The notes: generated by a model not told the origin, from the sequence alone. Positions 43,550 to 53,130 are shown, counted from the first letter of the stretch. The stretch: DNA of 64,000 bases from Agrobacterium tumefaciens (GCF_005221325.1 NZ_CP039888.1:1922001-1986000), one strand, 5' to 3'. Program-made: numbers and translations.

Positions 43550-45634
43550 CTAGCGAACCGCCTTGATATAACGCCGGCCGGAGGTCTCTTCCTTTTCATC
43601 CTCAGCCGAGAGGAACGTATCGTCCACGAGATTGGCTATGGAGGTGAGAGGACCGGGCTTGCCGAAAAAGAAACCCTGGACCTGCAGGCAGCCTTCGCGC
43701 CGGAGAAACTCAACGTGAGCCTTCGTCTCGACCCCCTCCGCCAGCACCGGGATATTGAGGCTGTGCGCCAGGATGAGCGTCGAGCGAACGATCGCCTCCG
43801 ACTGCACATTGGTGGACAGGCCGTCGATGAAGGCACGGTCGATCTTGATCTTGTCGAAGGGAAAGCTCTGCAGGGTTGAAAGCGAGGAATAACCCGTGCC
43901 GTAATCATCCATGGCAATCTTGACGCCGAGCGCCTTGAGTTTGCGGATGGTGACGAGCGCGTGGCGATGATCGGCGATGATGCTGCCTTCGGTGATTTCA
44001 AGCTCGAGCCTTTCCGGCGCAAGCCCCGTTTCGGCAAGAATTCTCTCGACCTTGTCGGGGAAATCATTATCCGCAAGCTGCTGCGGCGCGACGTTGACGG
44101 CAATGGCGAGTGACTTTTTCCACCGCGCAGCCTGCGCGCACGCTTCTCTCAGAACCCATTCGCCCAGTTCGACGATGAAGCCGGTCTGCTCGGCAATCGG
44201 AATGAATTCGACGGGAGAGACCATGCCGCGTTCCGGGTGGTTCCAGCGCAAAAGCGCCTCGAAACCGACAATACTGCCGCTCTTGGTGTCGTTCTGCTGC
44301 TGGTAATAAAGCTCGAACTCGTTATTGGCGAGGCCGCTGCGCATGGCGATGGCAAGCGCATTGCGCTCGCGCGCGGCCTCGTCCATGGATTTGTCATAGA
44401 AGCAGATCGTGTCAGACGTCCCGCTTTTTGCCCGGTACATGGCGACATCGGCCTGCGCCATCAGGGTATCGGCATCGATGGAGCCGGTGTTGCGGACCGA
44501 TATGCCAACGCTGGCGCCAACCGAAAATGTCTGACCGTTCCATTCGACCGGCCTGCTGATCTGCTCGATCAGTCGTTGCGCGAATTCTGCACCATCGGCC
44601 CTGATGTAATAGGAATGGGTCATCGCCACGAATTCATCGCCGCCCATGCGCGCCAGAAATTCACCGGCCTTCAGCACGGAACTCGCCCGGTCAGCGATGG
44701 CACGCAGCACGGCGTCACCGGCCGCATGGCCATGCACGTCGTTGATTTCCTTGAAACGGTCGAGATCGATCGACAGAAGTGCGGTATGCGCGCCCAAGGA
44801 GATATGGCGCGTGCGCCGGTTGAGGTGTTCGATGAATGCCGCGCGGTTGGGAATACCCGTCAACGGATCGTGCAATGAAAGATGGCGATAGCGGGCAACC
44901 GCCTGCTGGGTGGACTGGGCATCGATGACATAGGTGGAAAGTCCGAGCGCCAGAAGCAGCAGCGTCACGGCGATGGCGCCTCCGCCCATGATGGCCGGCG
45001 GCAGCAGATTTTCCGGAATGACGATACGCGGATCGAAGGCGAAGGACATGGAGGCCATGCCGGTATAGTGCATCGAAGCGATGGCGAGGATGAGAAACGC
45101 TACCGCGCTATATTGGCAGAAACGGTTGAGAGGCCGGGCAACACGATTGACCGCGATGGCGCCAAGCACCGCGCCCAGCACCAGCGAAGCGATGACATAG
45201 GCCTGATCCCAGAAAATCATTCCCTGAACATTATAGGCCGCCATGCCGGTATAATGCATGGCCGCAATGCCAAGGCCGAGGATGATCCCGCCAGCTTCCA
45301 CCAATACACTGCGCCCGCCATAGGCGGAAATGCCGAAACCGGCAGTTGTCGTCGTAATGGCGATAAGAAGCGAAAGCCCGGTCAGATAGGGATCATACCC
45401 CACGTCACCCGCCGCGACATAGCCCAGCATCGCCACGAAATGGGTGGTCCATATCGCCGCGCCGCCATTGACGCCCGCCAGAAACAGCCAATTGACCTTC
45501 TGCACTCCTGTCGCCAGGCGCGCTTTCGAAAAAAGGCGCATCGAAACGAAACTGCCCAGCATGCATACCAAGACGGCTGCGGCGGTATATCGATAATCGT
45601 GATCGATGGTGAGGCACTGGAGAACTTTGAGCAT
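43550..45634 (-). CDS. MHYT-GGDEF-EAL membrane protein (cyclic-di-GMP turnover)
   Basis: 694 residues. The N-terminal MHYT sensor has about seven helices with TTHFVAMLG, MHYTGMAAY and MHYTGMASM; these His/Met residues are proposed to bind a metal and sense gases. GGDEF follows (RMGGDEFVAMTHS, no RxxD I-site), then EAL (GFEALLRWNHPERG; AMDDYGTGYSS; LAEGVET; QGFFFGKP). Both catalytic motifs are intact, so direction of activity cannot be told from sequence. Confidence 0.93.
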   Translation of the reverse strand: MLKVLQCLTIDHDYRYTAAAVLVCMLGSFVSMRLFSKARLATGVQKVNWLFLAGVNGGAAIWTTHFVAMLGYVAAGDVGYDPYLTGLSLLIAITTTTAGFGISAYGGRSVLVEAGGIILGLGIAAMHYTGMAAYNVQGMIFWDQAYVIASLVLGAVLGAIAVNRVARPLNRFCQYSAVAFLILAIASMHYTGMASMSFAFDPRIVIPENLLPPAIMGGGAIAVTLLLLALGLSTYVIDAQSTQQAVARYRHLSLHDPLTGIPNRAAFIEHLNRRTRHISLGAHTALLSIDLDRFKEINDVHGHAAGDAVLRAIADRASSVLKAGEFLARMGGDEFVAMTHSYYIRADGAEFAQRLIEQISRPVEWNGQTFSVGASVGISVRNTGSIDADTLMAQADVAMYRAKSGTSDTICFYDKSMDEAARERNALAIAMRSGLANNEFELYYQQQNDTKSGSIVGFEALLRWNHPERGMVSPVEFIPIAEQTGFIVELGEWVLREACAQAARWKKSLAIAVNVAPQQLADNDFPDKVERILAETGLAPERLELEITEGSIIADHRHALVTIRKLKALGVKIAMDDYGTGYSSLSTLQSFPFDKIKIDRAFIDGLSTNVQSEAIVRSTLILAHSLNIPVLAEGVETKAHVEFLRREGCLQVQGFFFGKPGPLTSIANLVDDTFLSAEDEKEETSGRRYIKAVR

Positions 45635-45770
45635 TATGATCTACGCGGTTGAAATTTTGCGCAAACTTACCATTCGCCAAGTTTTCACCGGGTTTATATG
45701 AATGGATAAGCATATATTAAAAGTTGCAACACGCGAGTGAATTAGCGCAACCTAATGAAACCAAGGAGGT

Positions 45771-45839
45771 ATGCCGGTGAGAAGGGGTCCTCTCTTGTCT
45801 TTGTGTCTCGTTTGTATTATAGCGCCCGCACCCGTGTAG
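45771..45839 (+). CDS. Possible leader peptide upstream of rplY
   Basis: A 22-codon ORF. ATG at 45771 sits directly behind AAGGAGGT (45763-45770), too close; the in-frame GTG at 45777 has ideal spacing and would give a 20-residue peptide MRRGPLLSLCLVCIIAPAPV, basic then hydrophobic. The sigma-70 promoter of rplY lies inside it, so expression would need an upstream promoter. It may equally be chance. Confidence 0.25.
   Translation: MPVRRGPLLSLCLVCIIAPAPV
45795..45823 (+). promoter_or_regulatory. Sigma-70 promoter of rplY
   Basis: TTGTCT (45795-45800), a 17-base spacer and TATAGC (45818-45823) predict a start near 45830, giving a leader of about 108 bases. Confidence 0.65.
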
Positions 45840-45937
45840 ACACCCTTGGAGGCAACGCGGGTGGGACGGTGCTTGGCACCTCCCCAGTTCAGCGCCCGCG
45901 GGCATGAACTCTCCATATAACCTCGAAAGGAATTGCC

Positions 45938-46546
45938 ATGAGCAAAGAATCGTATGAGCTCAAGGCCGAGGCGCGCGAACGAGTTGGTAAGGGGTCCTCT
46001 CGTGAACTTCGCCGCAACGGTTTGATTCCCGCTGTCATCTATGGTGACAAGCAGGCCCCCATTTCCATCGCTCTGTCGACCAACGAAGTCACCAAGCGTA
46101 TCCACGCCGGCGGTTTCATGACGACGGTTGCGACCCTCGACGTCAACGGCCAGAAGATCAAGGTTCTCCCCAAGGACTACCAGCTTGATCCGGTCCGCGA
46201 CTTCACCATGCATGTCGACTTCCTGCGCGTTTCGGGCAACACGCTCGTCAACGTTGAAGTTCCGGTTCACTTCGTCAACGAAGAAAAGTCGGACATCAAG
46301 ATCGGCGGCGTTCTGAACATCGTTCGCCACACGGTGGAATTCCACTGCCCGGCCAACGACATTCCGGAATTCATCACGGTTGATCTCGCTGGTCTGAAGA
46401 TCGGCGACAACGTGCACATTTCGAATGTGAAGCTGCCGAAGAACATCACGCCTGTCATCGCTGACCGTGACTTCACGATCGCAACGATCGTTGCTCCGGC
46501 TGCAGGCGTTGCAGAAGAAACGACTGAAGAAGCTTCCGAGGAATAA
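45938..46546 (+). CDS. rplY: 50S ribosomal protein L25/general stress protein Ctc
   Basis: 202 residues, the long CTC form. An N-terminal L25 domain binds 5S rRNA ([27 protein letters not shown]) and a C-terminal beta domain follows ([28 protein letters not shown]), with an acidic tail ([10 protein letters not shown]). CGAAAGGA lies upstream of the ATG. In many alphaproteobacteria pth and ychF follow directly; here 3.5 kb separates rplY from pth. Confidence 0.95.
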   Translation: MSKESYELKAEARERVGKGSSRELRRNGLIPAVIYGDKQAPISIALSTNEVTKRIHAGGFMTTVATLDVNGQKIKVLPKDYQLDPVRDFTMHVDFLRVSGNTLVNVEVPVHFVNEEKSDIKIGGVLNIVRHTVEFHCPANDIPEFITVDLAGLKIGDNVHISNVKLPKNITPVIADRDFTIATIVAPAAGVAEETTEEASEE

Positions 46547-46581
46547 TCGGCGGCCGCAAGGCCTGACAGCTTTGAAGAATG

Positions 46582-46612
46582 AGGCCCGTTCCGTTTTCGG
46601 AACGGGCTTTTT
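46582..46612 (+). terminator. Terminator of rplY
   Basis: A 9-bp stem GCCCGTTCC (46584-46592) / GGAACGGGC (46599-46607) followed by TTTTT, 37 bases after the stop. Confidence 0.9.
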
Positions 46613-46848
46613 AGCTTTTATGAACTTTAAAACCAGAAAGCGCGGCTCCCGCGGCTGAGACATGAGCCGTTTCAGTGTCGATTAACATTTCCATGAAACG
46701 ATACCCTTGCGCTGTCGTGGAAACATCGGGCGGTCTGGGAAATTGCACGTGGGAACGCGGCCTTTGCCGGAAACCCCTCGCAGAACCCATCCGGATGGGC
46801 GGAAACACAGCGCAGCAAGTCTGGGGCAAAGGGTAGCTACAATTTAAC

Positions 46849-49236
46849 ATGGCTCATTCCGTCGAAAGCCGCTTTATCGCGATTGTTTCCGGCGCACTTC
46901 TTACAGTGGTCGCCCCGCTTTTCACGCTTTTGCTGACGCTTTCCTATAACGAGGCAATCCGCAGCCAGCGCAACCACATCGAAATTCTGCTGTCGACGAA
47001 TACCCAGGCGCTGGCCCGCCCCCTGTGGGACCTTGATGACGACACCATAAACCAGATTACCGGAACGCTCGTCTCCGATCCCATGATCCGCATGGTCGAG
47101 GTCAAGGATACATCCGGCCAGCTCGATGTCGTCCAGACTGCCGGCAGCGACATCATCCAGGATGCCACATCGACGACACGCGAGGTGATCTACAAGACCA
47201 CCAAGGGGCCCGTCACCGTCGGCAAGCTGACGGTCTATTACGATGATGTCGGCCTTCTCACTTCGCTTAGCCGTACCGAACTGGCCTTTATCACGATTTT
47301 CATCCTCGCCGTCCTCACCATCGTTCTTGCTGCCATCATCGGCAACCGCTTCATGGTCATCCGCCCGCTGATGCGACTGGCGGCGGCGATAGAGGCGACA
47401 CGCCGCCTCGGCTCACGCCACCACGTCGATTGGCGCTCGAAGGATGAAATCGGCCGGCTGGCAAAAAGCTTCAACGAAATGCAGACCCAGCTCGAAAAGG
47501 AAGAGCTGGAGATCAAGAATGCCCACGAACGCAAGACGGAGATCTACAACCGCACACCCGCAATGTTGTTCTCGCTCGACAGGTACGACCGGATTGCCGC
47601 CGTCAGCGACTATTGGGTGCAGGCGACAGGTTATGACCGCACCAGAATACTCGGCCTGAACTTCGCCGATCTCATCCATCCCGACGACAGGTCCCTGTTT
47701 CAGCAACGCAAGACGGCGAATCCCTCGCCCGACGCGTCGCATAACGGCATCACCGTGCGTTTCCATTGCATGGATGGCGGCGTCATGGACGCGCTCATTC
47801 TCGAAAAACCCCTCGATTCCGGCGATGCCGCGCAACAAAGCACATGCCTTTGCGTCATGACCGATGTGACCGAACTGAGCCAGTCGGAAAAACGCAACCG
47901 CCAGCAAGCCATTTCCGACCATCTGACCGGCCTCTTCAACCGCCAGGGCTTCGAGGCGATCCTCGACCTGCAGATCCGCGATGCGGACCGGAACGGCAGC
48001 GAACTGGCGTGCCTGTTCATCGACCTCGACCGTTTCAAGGCCATCAACGACAATCTCGGCCATGCCGCGGGTGACGCCGTTCTCAAGCAATTCACGCTGA
48101 AACTGGAACCTCTGCTCACACCGCTCGACAGCGCATCGCGGCTCGGCGGCGACGAATTCGCCATTCTGCTGGCCGGCGACAAGGTGGAAGAGCGCGCCCT
48201 GGAATTTTGCGAGCGCGTCTGCGCCATGCTGGACATGCCCTTCGAGATCGAGAACAACAGCATCCGCCTCAGTGCCAGCATCGGCATGGCGGTCTATCCC
48301 TTGCACGCTTCCAGCGCGTCCGAGCTTTTGCAGAATGCCGACATGGCGATGTATAGCCGCAAGAGAACCGGCAAAAACGGCTCGCAGGTCTTCGACAGCT
48401 CGATCATGGACCGCGCACGCGAACATGCAGAACTTGAGCGGGATATCGCGCAGGCCCTTTCCGAGGACTGGTTCGAAGCCTATTTCCAGCCTATTCAAGA
48501 CCTCGCAACCGGCCAGACGGCGGGTTTCGAAGCGCTTCTGCGTCTCAACCATCCCGACAAGGGATTGCTCTCCCCGGCCGCAATCGTCAGCCTTGCCGAA
48601 GAAAATGGCACCATTCAACGCATCGGCAACCTCATTCTCGATCAGTCGATCGCCAATCTCGCCAGGCTGTCGCGCCTGCCGGGCATGGAAGAGACCTATG
48701 TGGCGGTGAATTTTTCACCGCTACAATTCGAACCGGGATTGCCGACACGCATCGCCGGCGTGCTGCACCGGCACGGCATTCTCCCCGGACGCCTGGTCAT
48801 CGAGATCACCGAAGCCGTCATCATGAAGGACGATCCGCAAATCCGGGCGATCCTCAACGCCATCCACCAGCTGGGCTGCCGCATCGCGCTGGATGATTTC
48901 GGCACGGGTTATTCCTCGCTCAGCTATCTCAGCCGTTTTCCGGTCGATATCGTCAAGATCGACCAGTCCTTCACCCGCTCGATCTGCGACGACACCGTGG
49001 ACATCAGGCAACGAAACCGCATGCTCGTCGAAGGCATCGCCGCCATCTCGCACAAGATGAACTGCACCGTTATTGCCGAGGGCGTGGAGACGGAAGAGCA
49101 GAAAAAGCTTCTGACCGATATGGGCGCGGACTTCGGGCAGGGTTATTACTTTGCGCGCCCGCAGCCGGTCCAAAGGCTGATTGCCGCATTCGATGCGGCG
49201 TCCGGACAAAGCCGCGTTGCGGCACGACAAGCGTGA
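46849..49236 (+). CDS. HAMP-PAS-GGDEF-EAL membrane protein
   Basis: 795 residues. TM1 (FIAIVSGALLTVVAPLFTLLLTL), a periplasmic domain of about 115 residues, TM2 (LAFITIFILAVLTIVLAAIIG), HAMP (RPLMRLAAAIEATRRLGS), PAS (MLFSLDRYDRIAAVSDYWVQATGYDRTRILGLNFADLIHPDD), GGDEF (RLGGDEFAILLAGD) and EAL (GFEALLRLNHPDKG; ALDDFGTGYSS; IAEGVET; QGYYFARP). All motifs are canonical. Its TGA stop overlaps the GTG of the downstream frame, and a periplasmic binding protein gene follows, suggesting a sensor pair. Weak ribosome site. Confidence 0.92.
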   Translation: MAHSVESRFIAIVSGALLTVVAPLFTLLLTLSYNEAIRSQRNHIEILLSTNTQALARPLWDLDDDTINQITGTLVSDPMIRMVEVKDTSGQLDVVQTAGSDIIQDATSTTREVIYKTTKGPVTVGKLTVYYDDVGLLTSLSRTELAFITIFILAVLTIVLAAIIGNRFMVIRPLMRLAAAIEATRRLGSRHHVDWRSKDEIGRLAKSFNEMQTQLEKEELEIKNAHERKTEIYNRTPAMLFSLDRYDRIAAVSDYWVQATGYDRTRILGLNFADLIHPDDRSLFQQRKTANPSPDASHNGITVRFHCMDGGVMDALILEKPLDSGDAAQQSTCLCVMTDVTELSQSEKRNRQQAISDHLTGLFNRQGFEAILDLQIRDADRNGSELACLFIDLDRFKAINDNLGHAAGDAVLKQFTLKLEPLLTPLDSASRLGGDEFAILLAGDKVEERALEFCERVCAMLDMPFEIENNSIRLSASIGMAVYPLHASSASELLQNADMAMYSRKRTGKNGSQVFDSSIMDRAREHAELERDIAQALSEDWFEAYFQPIQDLATGQTAGFEALLRLNHPDKGLLSPAAIVSLAEENGTIQRIGNLILDQSIANLARLSRLPGMEETYVAVNFSPLQFEPGLPTRIAGVLHRHGILPGRLVIEITEAVIMKDDPQIRAILNAIHQLGCRIALDDFGTGYSSLSYLSRFPVDIVKIDQSFTRSICDDTVDIRQRNRMLVEGIAAISHKMNCTVIAEGVETEEQKKLLTDMGADFGQGYYFARPQPVQRLIAAFDAASGQSRVAARQA

Positions 49237-49253
49237 AGCCGGAGGAGGCCGCG

Positions 49254-49967
49254 ATGGGATTGATCCGCTTTTGCCTGATCTTTCTTGCTCTCGCCACACC
49301 GGCCAGTGCGGCCAAGCTCTTCCTGACGACCGAGGTCTATCCGCCCTATAATCTGCAGGCCAGCGATGGCAGCGTGCACGGCGTCTATTTCGACCAGCTC
49401 AAGATCGTGCTTCAGGATACCGATACGGACTACGAAGTCGCCGTCATGCCCTGGGCGCGGGCCATTGCACTGGCCACGACACAGGCCATGCACTGCGTCT
49501 TCGCCACGGCGAGAACGCCCGAGCGGGAAAAGCTCTTCAAATGGGTCGCGCCGATCCACATCGACCGCAATATTCTCGTGGCGCGCCGCGAGGCGAATAT
49601 CGAGGCTTCCAGTCTTGGGGAGGCCCGAAAATACCGGGTGGGAACGCAGCGGGGCGACTATACCGAAGCACTGTTGGGAAAACTCGGTTTCCCGCAAATT
49701 GACGTAGGCGCGGATTTCGAGATCACGTTCAACAAGCTGAAGCTCGGCCGCATCGACCTCATGCCAATGTCGGAAAGCACCTTCAAGAGCCTGCCTGCGG
49801 ACAGCTTCAAGGAAGTGATAACGCTGAGCCGGCAACAGCTCGGCCTTGCCTGCAACAAAAGCGTTCCTGACGAGATCATCGCAAAATTGCAGGCCCGGCT
49901 GGACAGGCTGATCGCCGATGGAACGCAGCAGCGGATATTCGACCGCTACGATCTCGTCAGCCCCTGA
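49254..49967 (+). CDS. Periplasmic solute-binding protein (SBP family 3)
   Basis: 237 residues. A signal peptide (MGLIRFCLIFLALATPASA) is followed by the family-3 fold: LFLTTEVYPPYNLQASDGSVHGVYFDQLKIVL, CVFATARTPEREKLFKWV, RVGTQRGDYTEALL. There is no ABC permease or ATPase nearby. The frame is open to GTG 49233, overlapping the GGDEF-EAL stop, but the ATG at 49254 has GGAGGAGG and starts the signal peptide. Likely delivers a ligand signal to the upstream membrane protein. Confidence 0.85.
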   Translation: MGLIRFCLIFLALATPASAAKLFLTTEVYPPYNLQASDGSVHGVYFDQLKIVLQDTDTDYEVAVMPWARAIALATTQAMHCVFATARTPEREKLFKWVAPIHIDRNILVARREANIEASSLGEARKYRVGTQRGDYTEALLGKLGFPQIDVGADFEITFNKLKLGRIDLMPMSESTFKSLPADSFKEVITLSRQQLGLACNKSVPDEIIAKLQARLDRLIADGTQQRIFDRYDLVSP

Positions 49968-50068
49968 GCAATCGGCCGATCCACCCCGCAAACCCATAAA
50001 AAGATTGACATCAGGCACTTTTCGGGGTGGTGACAACAGCATCGTCAGGCAAAACGCGGACATGCCCC

Positions 50069-50785
50069 ATGAAGATCATCGCAGGACTTGGTAATCCCGG
50101 CGCACAATATGCGGGAAACCGTCACAATATCGGCTTCATGGCCGTGGATGCGCTGCAGCGCCTGCCCTCCTTTGCGCCCTGGTCGAAGAAATTCAAGGCG
50201 GAAATTTCCGAAGGCGAGATCGCAGGCGAGAAGGTTCTGTTGATGAAACCGCTCACCTATATGAACCTGTCAGGCGAATCCGTCGGCGAGGCCATGCGTT
50301 TCTTCAAACTGACGCCGGCCGACATCATCGCCATCCATGACGAGCTCGATTTGCTGGCGGGCCGCACGCGCATCAAGATCGGCGGCGGCCATGGCGGTCA
50401 TAACGGCCTTAAATCCCTCGACGCCCATTGCGGCAAGGACTATAGCCGCCTGCGCCTCGGCATTGGCCATCCCGGCGACAAGGAGCGCGTGCACGGCCAT
50501 GTGCTCGGCGATTTCGCCAAAGCAGACCGCGTCTGGCTCGATCCGCTGCTGGACGCCATCGCCGACAACGCCGCCATGCTGGTGAAGGGTGAGGATTCGC
50601 AGCTGATGAACAAGTTGGCGCTGGCGACGGGCAGCAAACCGGAAGCGGAAAAACCGGTAAAGGCGGCCAAGCCGGCCGCGCAGTCCCACATCCATCAGGC
50701 GCGCAACAGCGCCCAGCCAAAAAAACTGCCGGAAACCGGGCCGATGGCCGAGATGCTGAAGCGAATGTTCGGCAAGAAGGACTAA
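50069..50785 (+). CDS. pth: Peptidyl-tRNA hydrolase
   Basis: 238 residues. [23 protein letters not shown] carries the catalytic His and conserved Asn. [13 protein letters not shown] and [29 protein letters not shown] contain the catalytic Asp and substrate loop. It recycles tRNA from peptidyl-tRNA. The Lys/Ala/Pro-rich tail after residue about 190 is typical of rhizobia. The frame is open 14 codons upstream of the chosen ATG. Followed by a GNAT gene after 7 bases. Confidence 0.95.
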   Translation: MKIIAGLGNPGAQYAGNRHNIGFMAVDALQRLPSFAPWSKKFKAEISEGEIAGEKVLLMKPLTYMNLSGESVGEAMRFFKLTPADIIAIHDELDLLAGRTRIKIGGGHGGHNGLKSLDAHCGKDYSRLRLGIGHPGDKERVHGHVLGDFAKADRVWLDPLLDAIADNAAMLVKGEDSQLMNKLALATGSKPEAEKPVKAAKPAAQSHIHQARNSAQPKKLPETGPMAEMLKRMFGKKD

Positions 50786-50792
50786 ACCCCGC

Positions 50793-51245
50793 ATGTCTTC
50801 CGACACCATCGCCCTCCGCAAGGCCGGCCCCGGCGATCTGCCCGATTTGCTCGAACTCTACCAGTCACTCAATCCGTCCGATCCTGCCTTGACGGCGGAA
50901 GAGGCGAGCGCGGCCTTCGCCGCCATGCTCGCCCAGCCCGGCCTGACCGTGTTTCTCGCAACGAACAACGGAGCAATCGTCGCGACCGCAACGCTTCTGA
51001 TCGTTCCAAACCTGACCCGCGCCGCTCGTTCCTATGCGCTCATTGAAAACGTGGTGACACTGGAAGCCCGTCGGGGTCGAGGATATGGCCGCGCGGTTGT
51101 GCGCCACGCCATCGAGGCGGCCTTTGCCGCGAACTGTTACAAGTTGATGCTGCTCACCGGCCGCCAGCGCCCGGAAGTCCATGCCTTCTACGAAAGCTGC
51201 GGCTTCGTGCAGAACAAGACTGGCTTCCAGATCCGGCAGGATTGA
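50793..51245 (+). CDS. GNAT-family N-acetyltransferase
   Basis: 150 residues. The acetyl-CoA-binding motif A is ENVVTLEARRGRGYGRAVVRHAIEAAF (R-x-x-G-x-G/A), and motif B has KLMLLTGRQRPEVHAFYESCGF. Substrate unknown. Starts 7 bases after pth and probably shares its transcript. Confidence 0.87.
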   Translation: MSSDTIALRKAGPGDLPDLLELYQSLNPSDPALTAEEASAAFAAMLAQPGLTVFLATNNGAIVATATLLIVPNLTRAARSYALIENVVTLEARRGRGYGRAVVRHAIEAAFAANCYKLMLLTGRQRPEVHAFYESCGFVQNKTGFQIRQD

Positions 51246-51293
51246 GGGGGCAACCCATCCAGCTCGGTAACCCCGCAAACGCCATAAAAGCCC

Positions 51294-51605
51294 TCACTCC
51301 TCCGGCTCGGTCGTGAACATCAGCGGGAAGCCCGCTTCCTTGCCGAGATCCGTCGCTTCCTTGGCCTTGGTCTCGGCGATATCGCGCTCGCAGACGACCA
51401 CCACCGCACTGCCGAAGCGATGCGCCGTCATCATCACCCGATGGCCGGTTTCCTCGCCCATGCGAAAGACGGTCTTCAGCACCACGGTCACGAAGTCACG
51501 CGGCGTATAGTCGTCATTCAGCAGAATGACCTTATAGAGCTTCGGCCGCTCCAGCTTCGGTTTTACTCTCGGTTTCGGCTTGAGATCGACAGACCCGTCA
51601 CTCAT
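51294..51605 (-). CDS. clpS2: ATP-dependent Clp protease adaptor ClpS (stand-alone copy)
   Basis: 103 residues. The ClpS core is LYKVILLNDDYTPRDFVTVVLKTVFRM (Asn-Asp-Asp N-degron pocket), with MMTAHRFGSAVVVVCERDIAETKA. It delivers N-end-rule substrates to ClpAP. No clpA is adjacent, so this is probably the second, unlinked copy known in Agrobacterium. The ATG at 51605 is preceded by two tandem 13-bp repeats and a short overlapping ORF (51621-51598). Confidence 0.88.
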   Translation of the reverse strand: MSDGSVDLKPKPRVKPKLERPKLYKVILLNDDYTPRDFVTVVLKTVFRMGEETGHRVMMTAHRFGSAVVVVCERDIAETKAKEATDLGKEAGFPLMFTTEPEE

Positions 51606-51613
51606 ATTCGCCA

Positions 51614-51646
51614 CTCATCATGGTCGCTCATCATGGTCGCTCATGG
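51614..51646 (-). repeat. Tandem 13-bp repeat in the clpS leader
   Basis: CTCATCATGGTCG occurs at 51614-51626 and 51627-51639, with a partial third copy (CTCATGG, 51640-51646). On the clpS strand each copy gives CATGATGAG; the last pair opens a 7-codon ORF (ATGATGAGTGGCGAATATGAG) whose TGA overlaps codons 2-3 of clpS. Confidence 0.7.
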
Positions 51647-51847
51647 CGCAAAATCGCCGGATGACGAAAGATCGCTCGTTTGACCCGCTGATATTGCGCC
51701 GCAACCGCGCCATCGGCAAGCCTGCCCGGAATTCCGCACCTTTCAGAAGGCTTTGCCGGCCCAAATCGACCCGCGGGCTTGACCTTGCCCTGCCCTTTCC
51801 GCAAAAGGCTCCTCAACGAATTCTTTCAAACGGACAGGTTTCAAGCC

Positions 51848-52951
51848 ATGGGCTTCAAATGCGGTATCGTTGGATTGCCAAATGTCGGCAAGTCCACCCT
51901 CTTCAACGCGCTGACGAAAACGGCCGCCGCACAGGCCGCCAACTATCCCTTCTGCACCATCGAGCCGAACACCGGCGAGGTTGCGGTGCCCGATCCGCGT
52001 ATGCAGCAGCTTGCAGCCATCGCCGGTTCGAAGGAAATCATCCCGACGCGCATCTCCTTCGTGGACATTGCCGGTCTGGTGCGCGGTGCGTCGAAAGGTG
52101 AAGGCCTCGGCAACAAGTTCCTCGCCAATATTCGCGAGGTCGATGCCGTCGTACACGTTCTACGCTGCTTCGAAGACGACGATATCACCCATGTGGAAGG
52201 CCGCATCAACCCGGTCGGCGATGCCGAAACAATCGAGACCGAGTTGATGCTCGCCGATCTCGAAAGCCTCGAGCGCCGTGTCGAGCAGACGCGCAAGCGC
52301 GCCAGCAGCAAGGACAAGGAATCCCTCGCCCAGCTGCCCGTCATGGAAGCCGTCATCGCGCTGCTCAACGACGGAAAGCCGGCACGCCTGCTGTTGAAGA
52401 CACTGGCAGCCGAGGAGATCGAAATCCTCAAGAGCCTCAATCTTCTGACGTCGCACCCGGTGCTTTATGTCTGCAACGTCTCGGAAGCCGACGCATCGTC
52501 CGGCAACGAGCACACCGCAGCCGTAGCTGTGATGGCGAAGCAACAGGGTGCCGAATGCGTGATCATCTCGGCAGCGATCGAGGCCGAAGTTGCACAGCTT
52601 CCGGCTGATGAAGCCGAAGAATTCCTCTCGGCCCTCGGTCTTAACGAAGCTGGTCTCGACCGGCTGATCCGTGCCGGCTATCACCTGCTCGACCTCATCA
52701 CCTATTTCACCGTCGGCCCGAAGGAAACGCGCGCCTGGACGATCGGACGCGGCACCAAAGCCCCCGCCGCCGCCGGCGTCATCCATACCGATTTCGAACG
52801 CGGCTTCATCCGCGCCTTCACCATCGGCTTTGACGACTACATCGCCTATAAGGGCGAAGTCGGCGCCAAGGAAGCGGGTAAGGGACGCGACGAAGGCAAG
52901 GAATATGTGGTTCAGGACGGCGACGTCATCCACTTCCGCTTTAACACCTGA
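51848..52951 (+). CDS. ychF: Ribosome-binding GTPase/ATPase YchF (OLA1)
   Basis: 367 residues. Obg-family G domain: [14 protein letters not shown] (G1), [25 protein letters not shown] (G3) and [11 protein letters not shown] (the NKxD position replaced, so ATP is preferred). A coiled-coil insert and C-terminal TGS domain ([27 protein letters not shown]) follow. It binds ribosomes and modulates stress responses. The ATG at 51848 begins MGFKCGIVG; the longer frame from 51779 lacks support. rplY-pth-ychF order is kept but spaced by extra genes. Confidence 0.95.
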   Translation: MGFKCGIVGLPNVGKSTLFNALTKTAAAQAANYPFCTIEPNTGEVAVPDPRMQQLAAIAGSKEIIPTRISFVDIAGLVRGASKGEGLGNKFLANIREVDAVVHVLRCFEDDDITHVEGRINPVGDAETIETELMLADLESLERRVEQTRKRASSKDKESLAQLPVMEAVIALLNDGKPARLLLKTLAAEEIEILKSLNLLTSHPVLYVCNVSEADASSGNEHTAAVAVMAKQQGAECVIISAAIEAEVAQLPADEAEEFLSALGLNEAGLDRLIRAGYHLLDLITYFTVGPKETRAWTIGRGTKAPAAAGVIHTDFERGFIRAFTIGFDDYIAYKGEVGAKEAGKGRDEGKEYVVQDGDVIHFRFNT

Positions 52952-53003
52952 TCTGGTTTGAACAACGGTGGGAACGAAACCACCCGAACAATGCGGCACA
53001 TTT

Positions 53004-53130
53004 CTTCTCCCCGCCGGGGAGAAGATGTCCCGAAGGGACAGATGAGGGGGGTCCACCTCTCCGAATATCTCGACCGTCGCCCCCTCATCCCGCTGCCGCG
53101 ACCTTCTCCCCTACCGGGGAGAAGCAGCAG
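53004..53130. repeat. Intergenic palindromic repeat between ychF and maoC genes
   Basis: Contains hairpins CTTCTCCCC...GGGGAGAAG (53004-53024), TGTCCC-GAA-GGGACA (53026-53041) and CTTCTCCCC...GGGGAGAAG (about 53103-53123). The two outer hairpins are almost identical. This is the 'ctccccgccggggaga' type of dispersed rhizobial intergenic repeat. Non-coding. Confidence 0.75.

Larger units (their letters stand above)
45635..45937 (+). other. Leader and promoter region of rplY
   Basis: 303 bases between the MHYT protein (minus) and rplY. It contains the rplY promoter (45795-45823), a short ORF with a strong ribosome site (45771-45839), and a 13-base sequence AAGGGGTCCTCTC (45782-45794) repeated exactly inside rplY (45989-46001). 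No tRNA was found. Confidence 0.5.

Noticed and set aside
45717..45905. Cys-rich 62-codon minus-strand frame in the rplY leader
   Set aside because: It lacks a ribosome site and opposes the promoter and leader of rplY; probably chance.
46611..46850. 79-codon minus-strand open frame in the gap before the GGDEF-EAL gene
   Set aside because: No ribosome site or hydrophobic/domain pattern; it overlaps the rplY terminator region.
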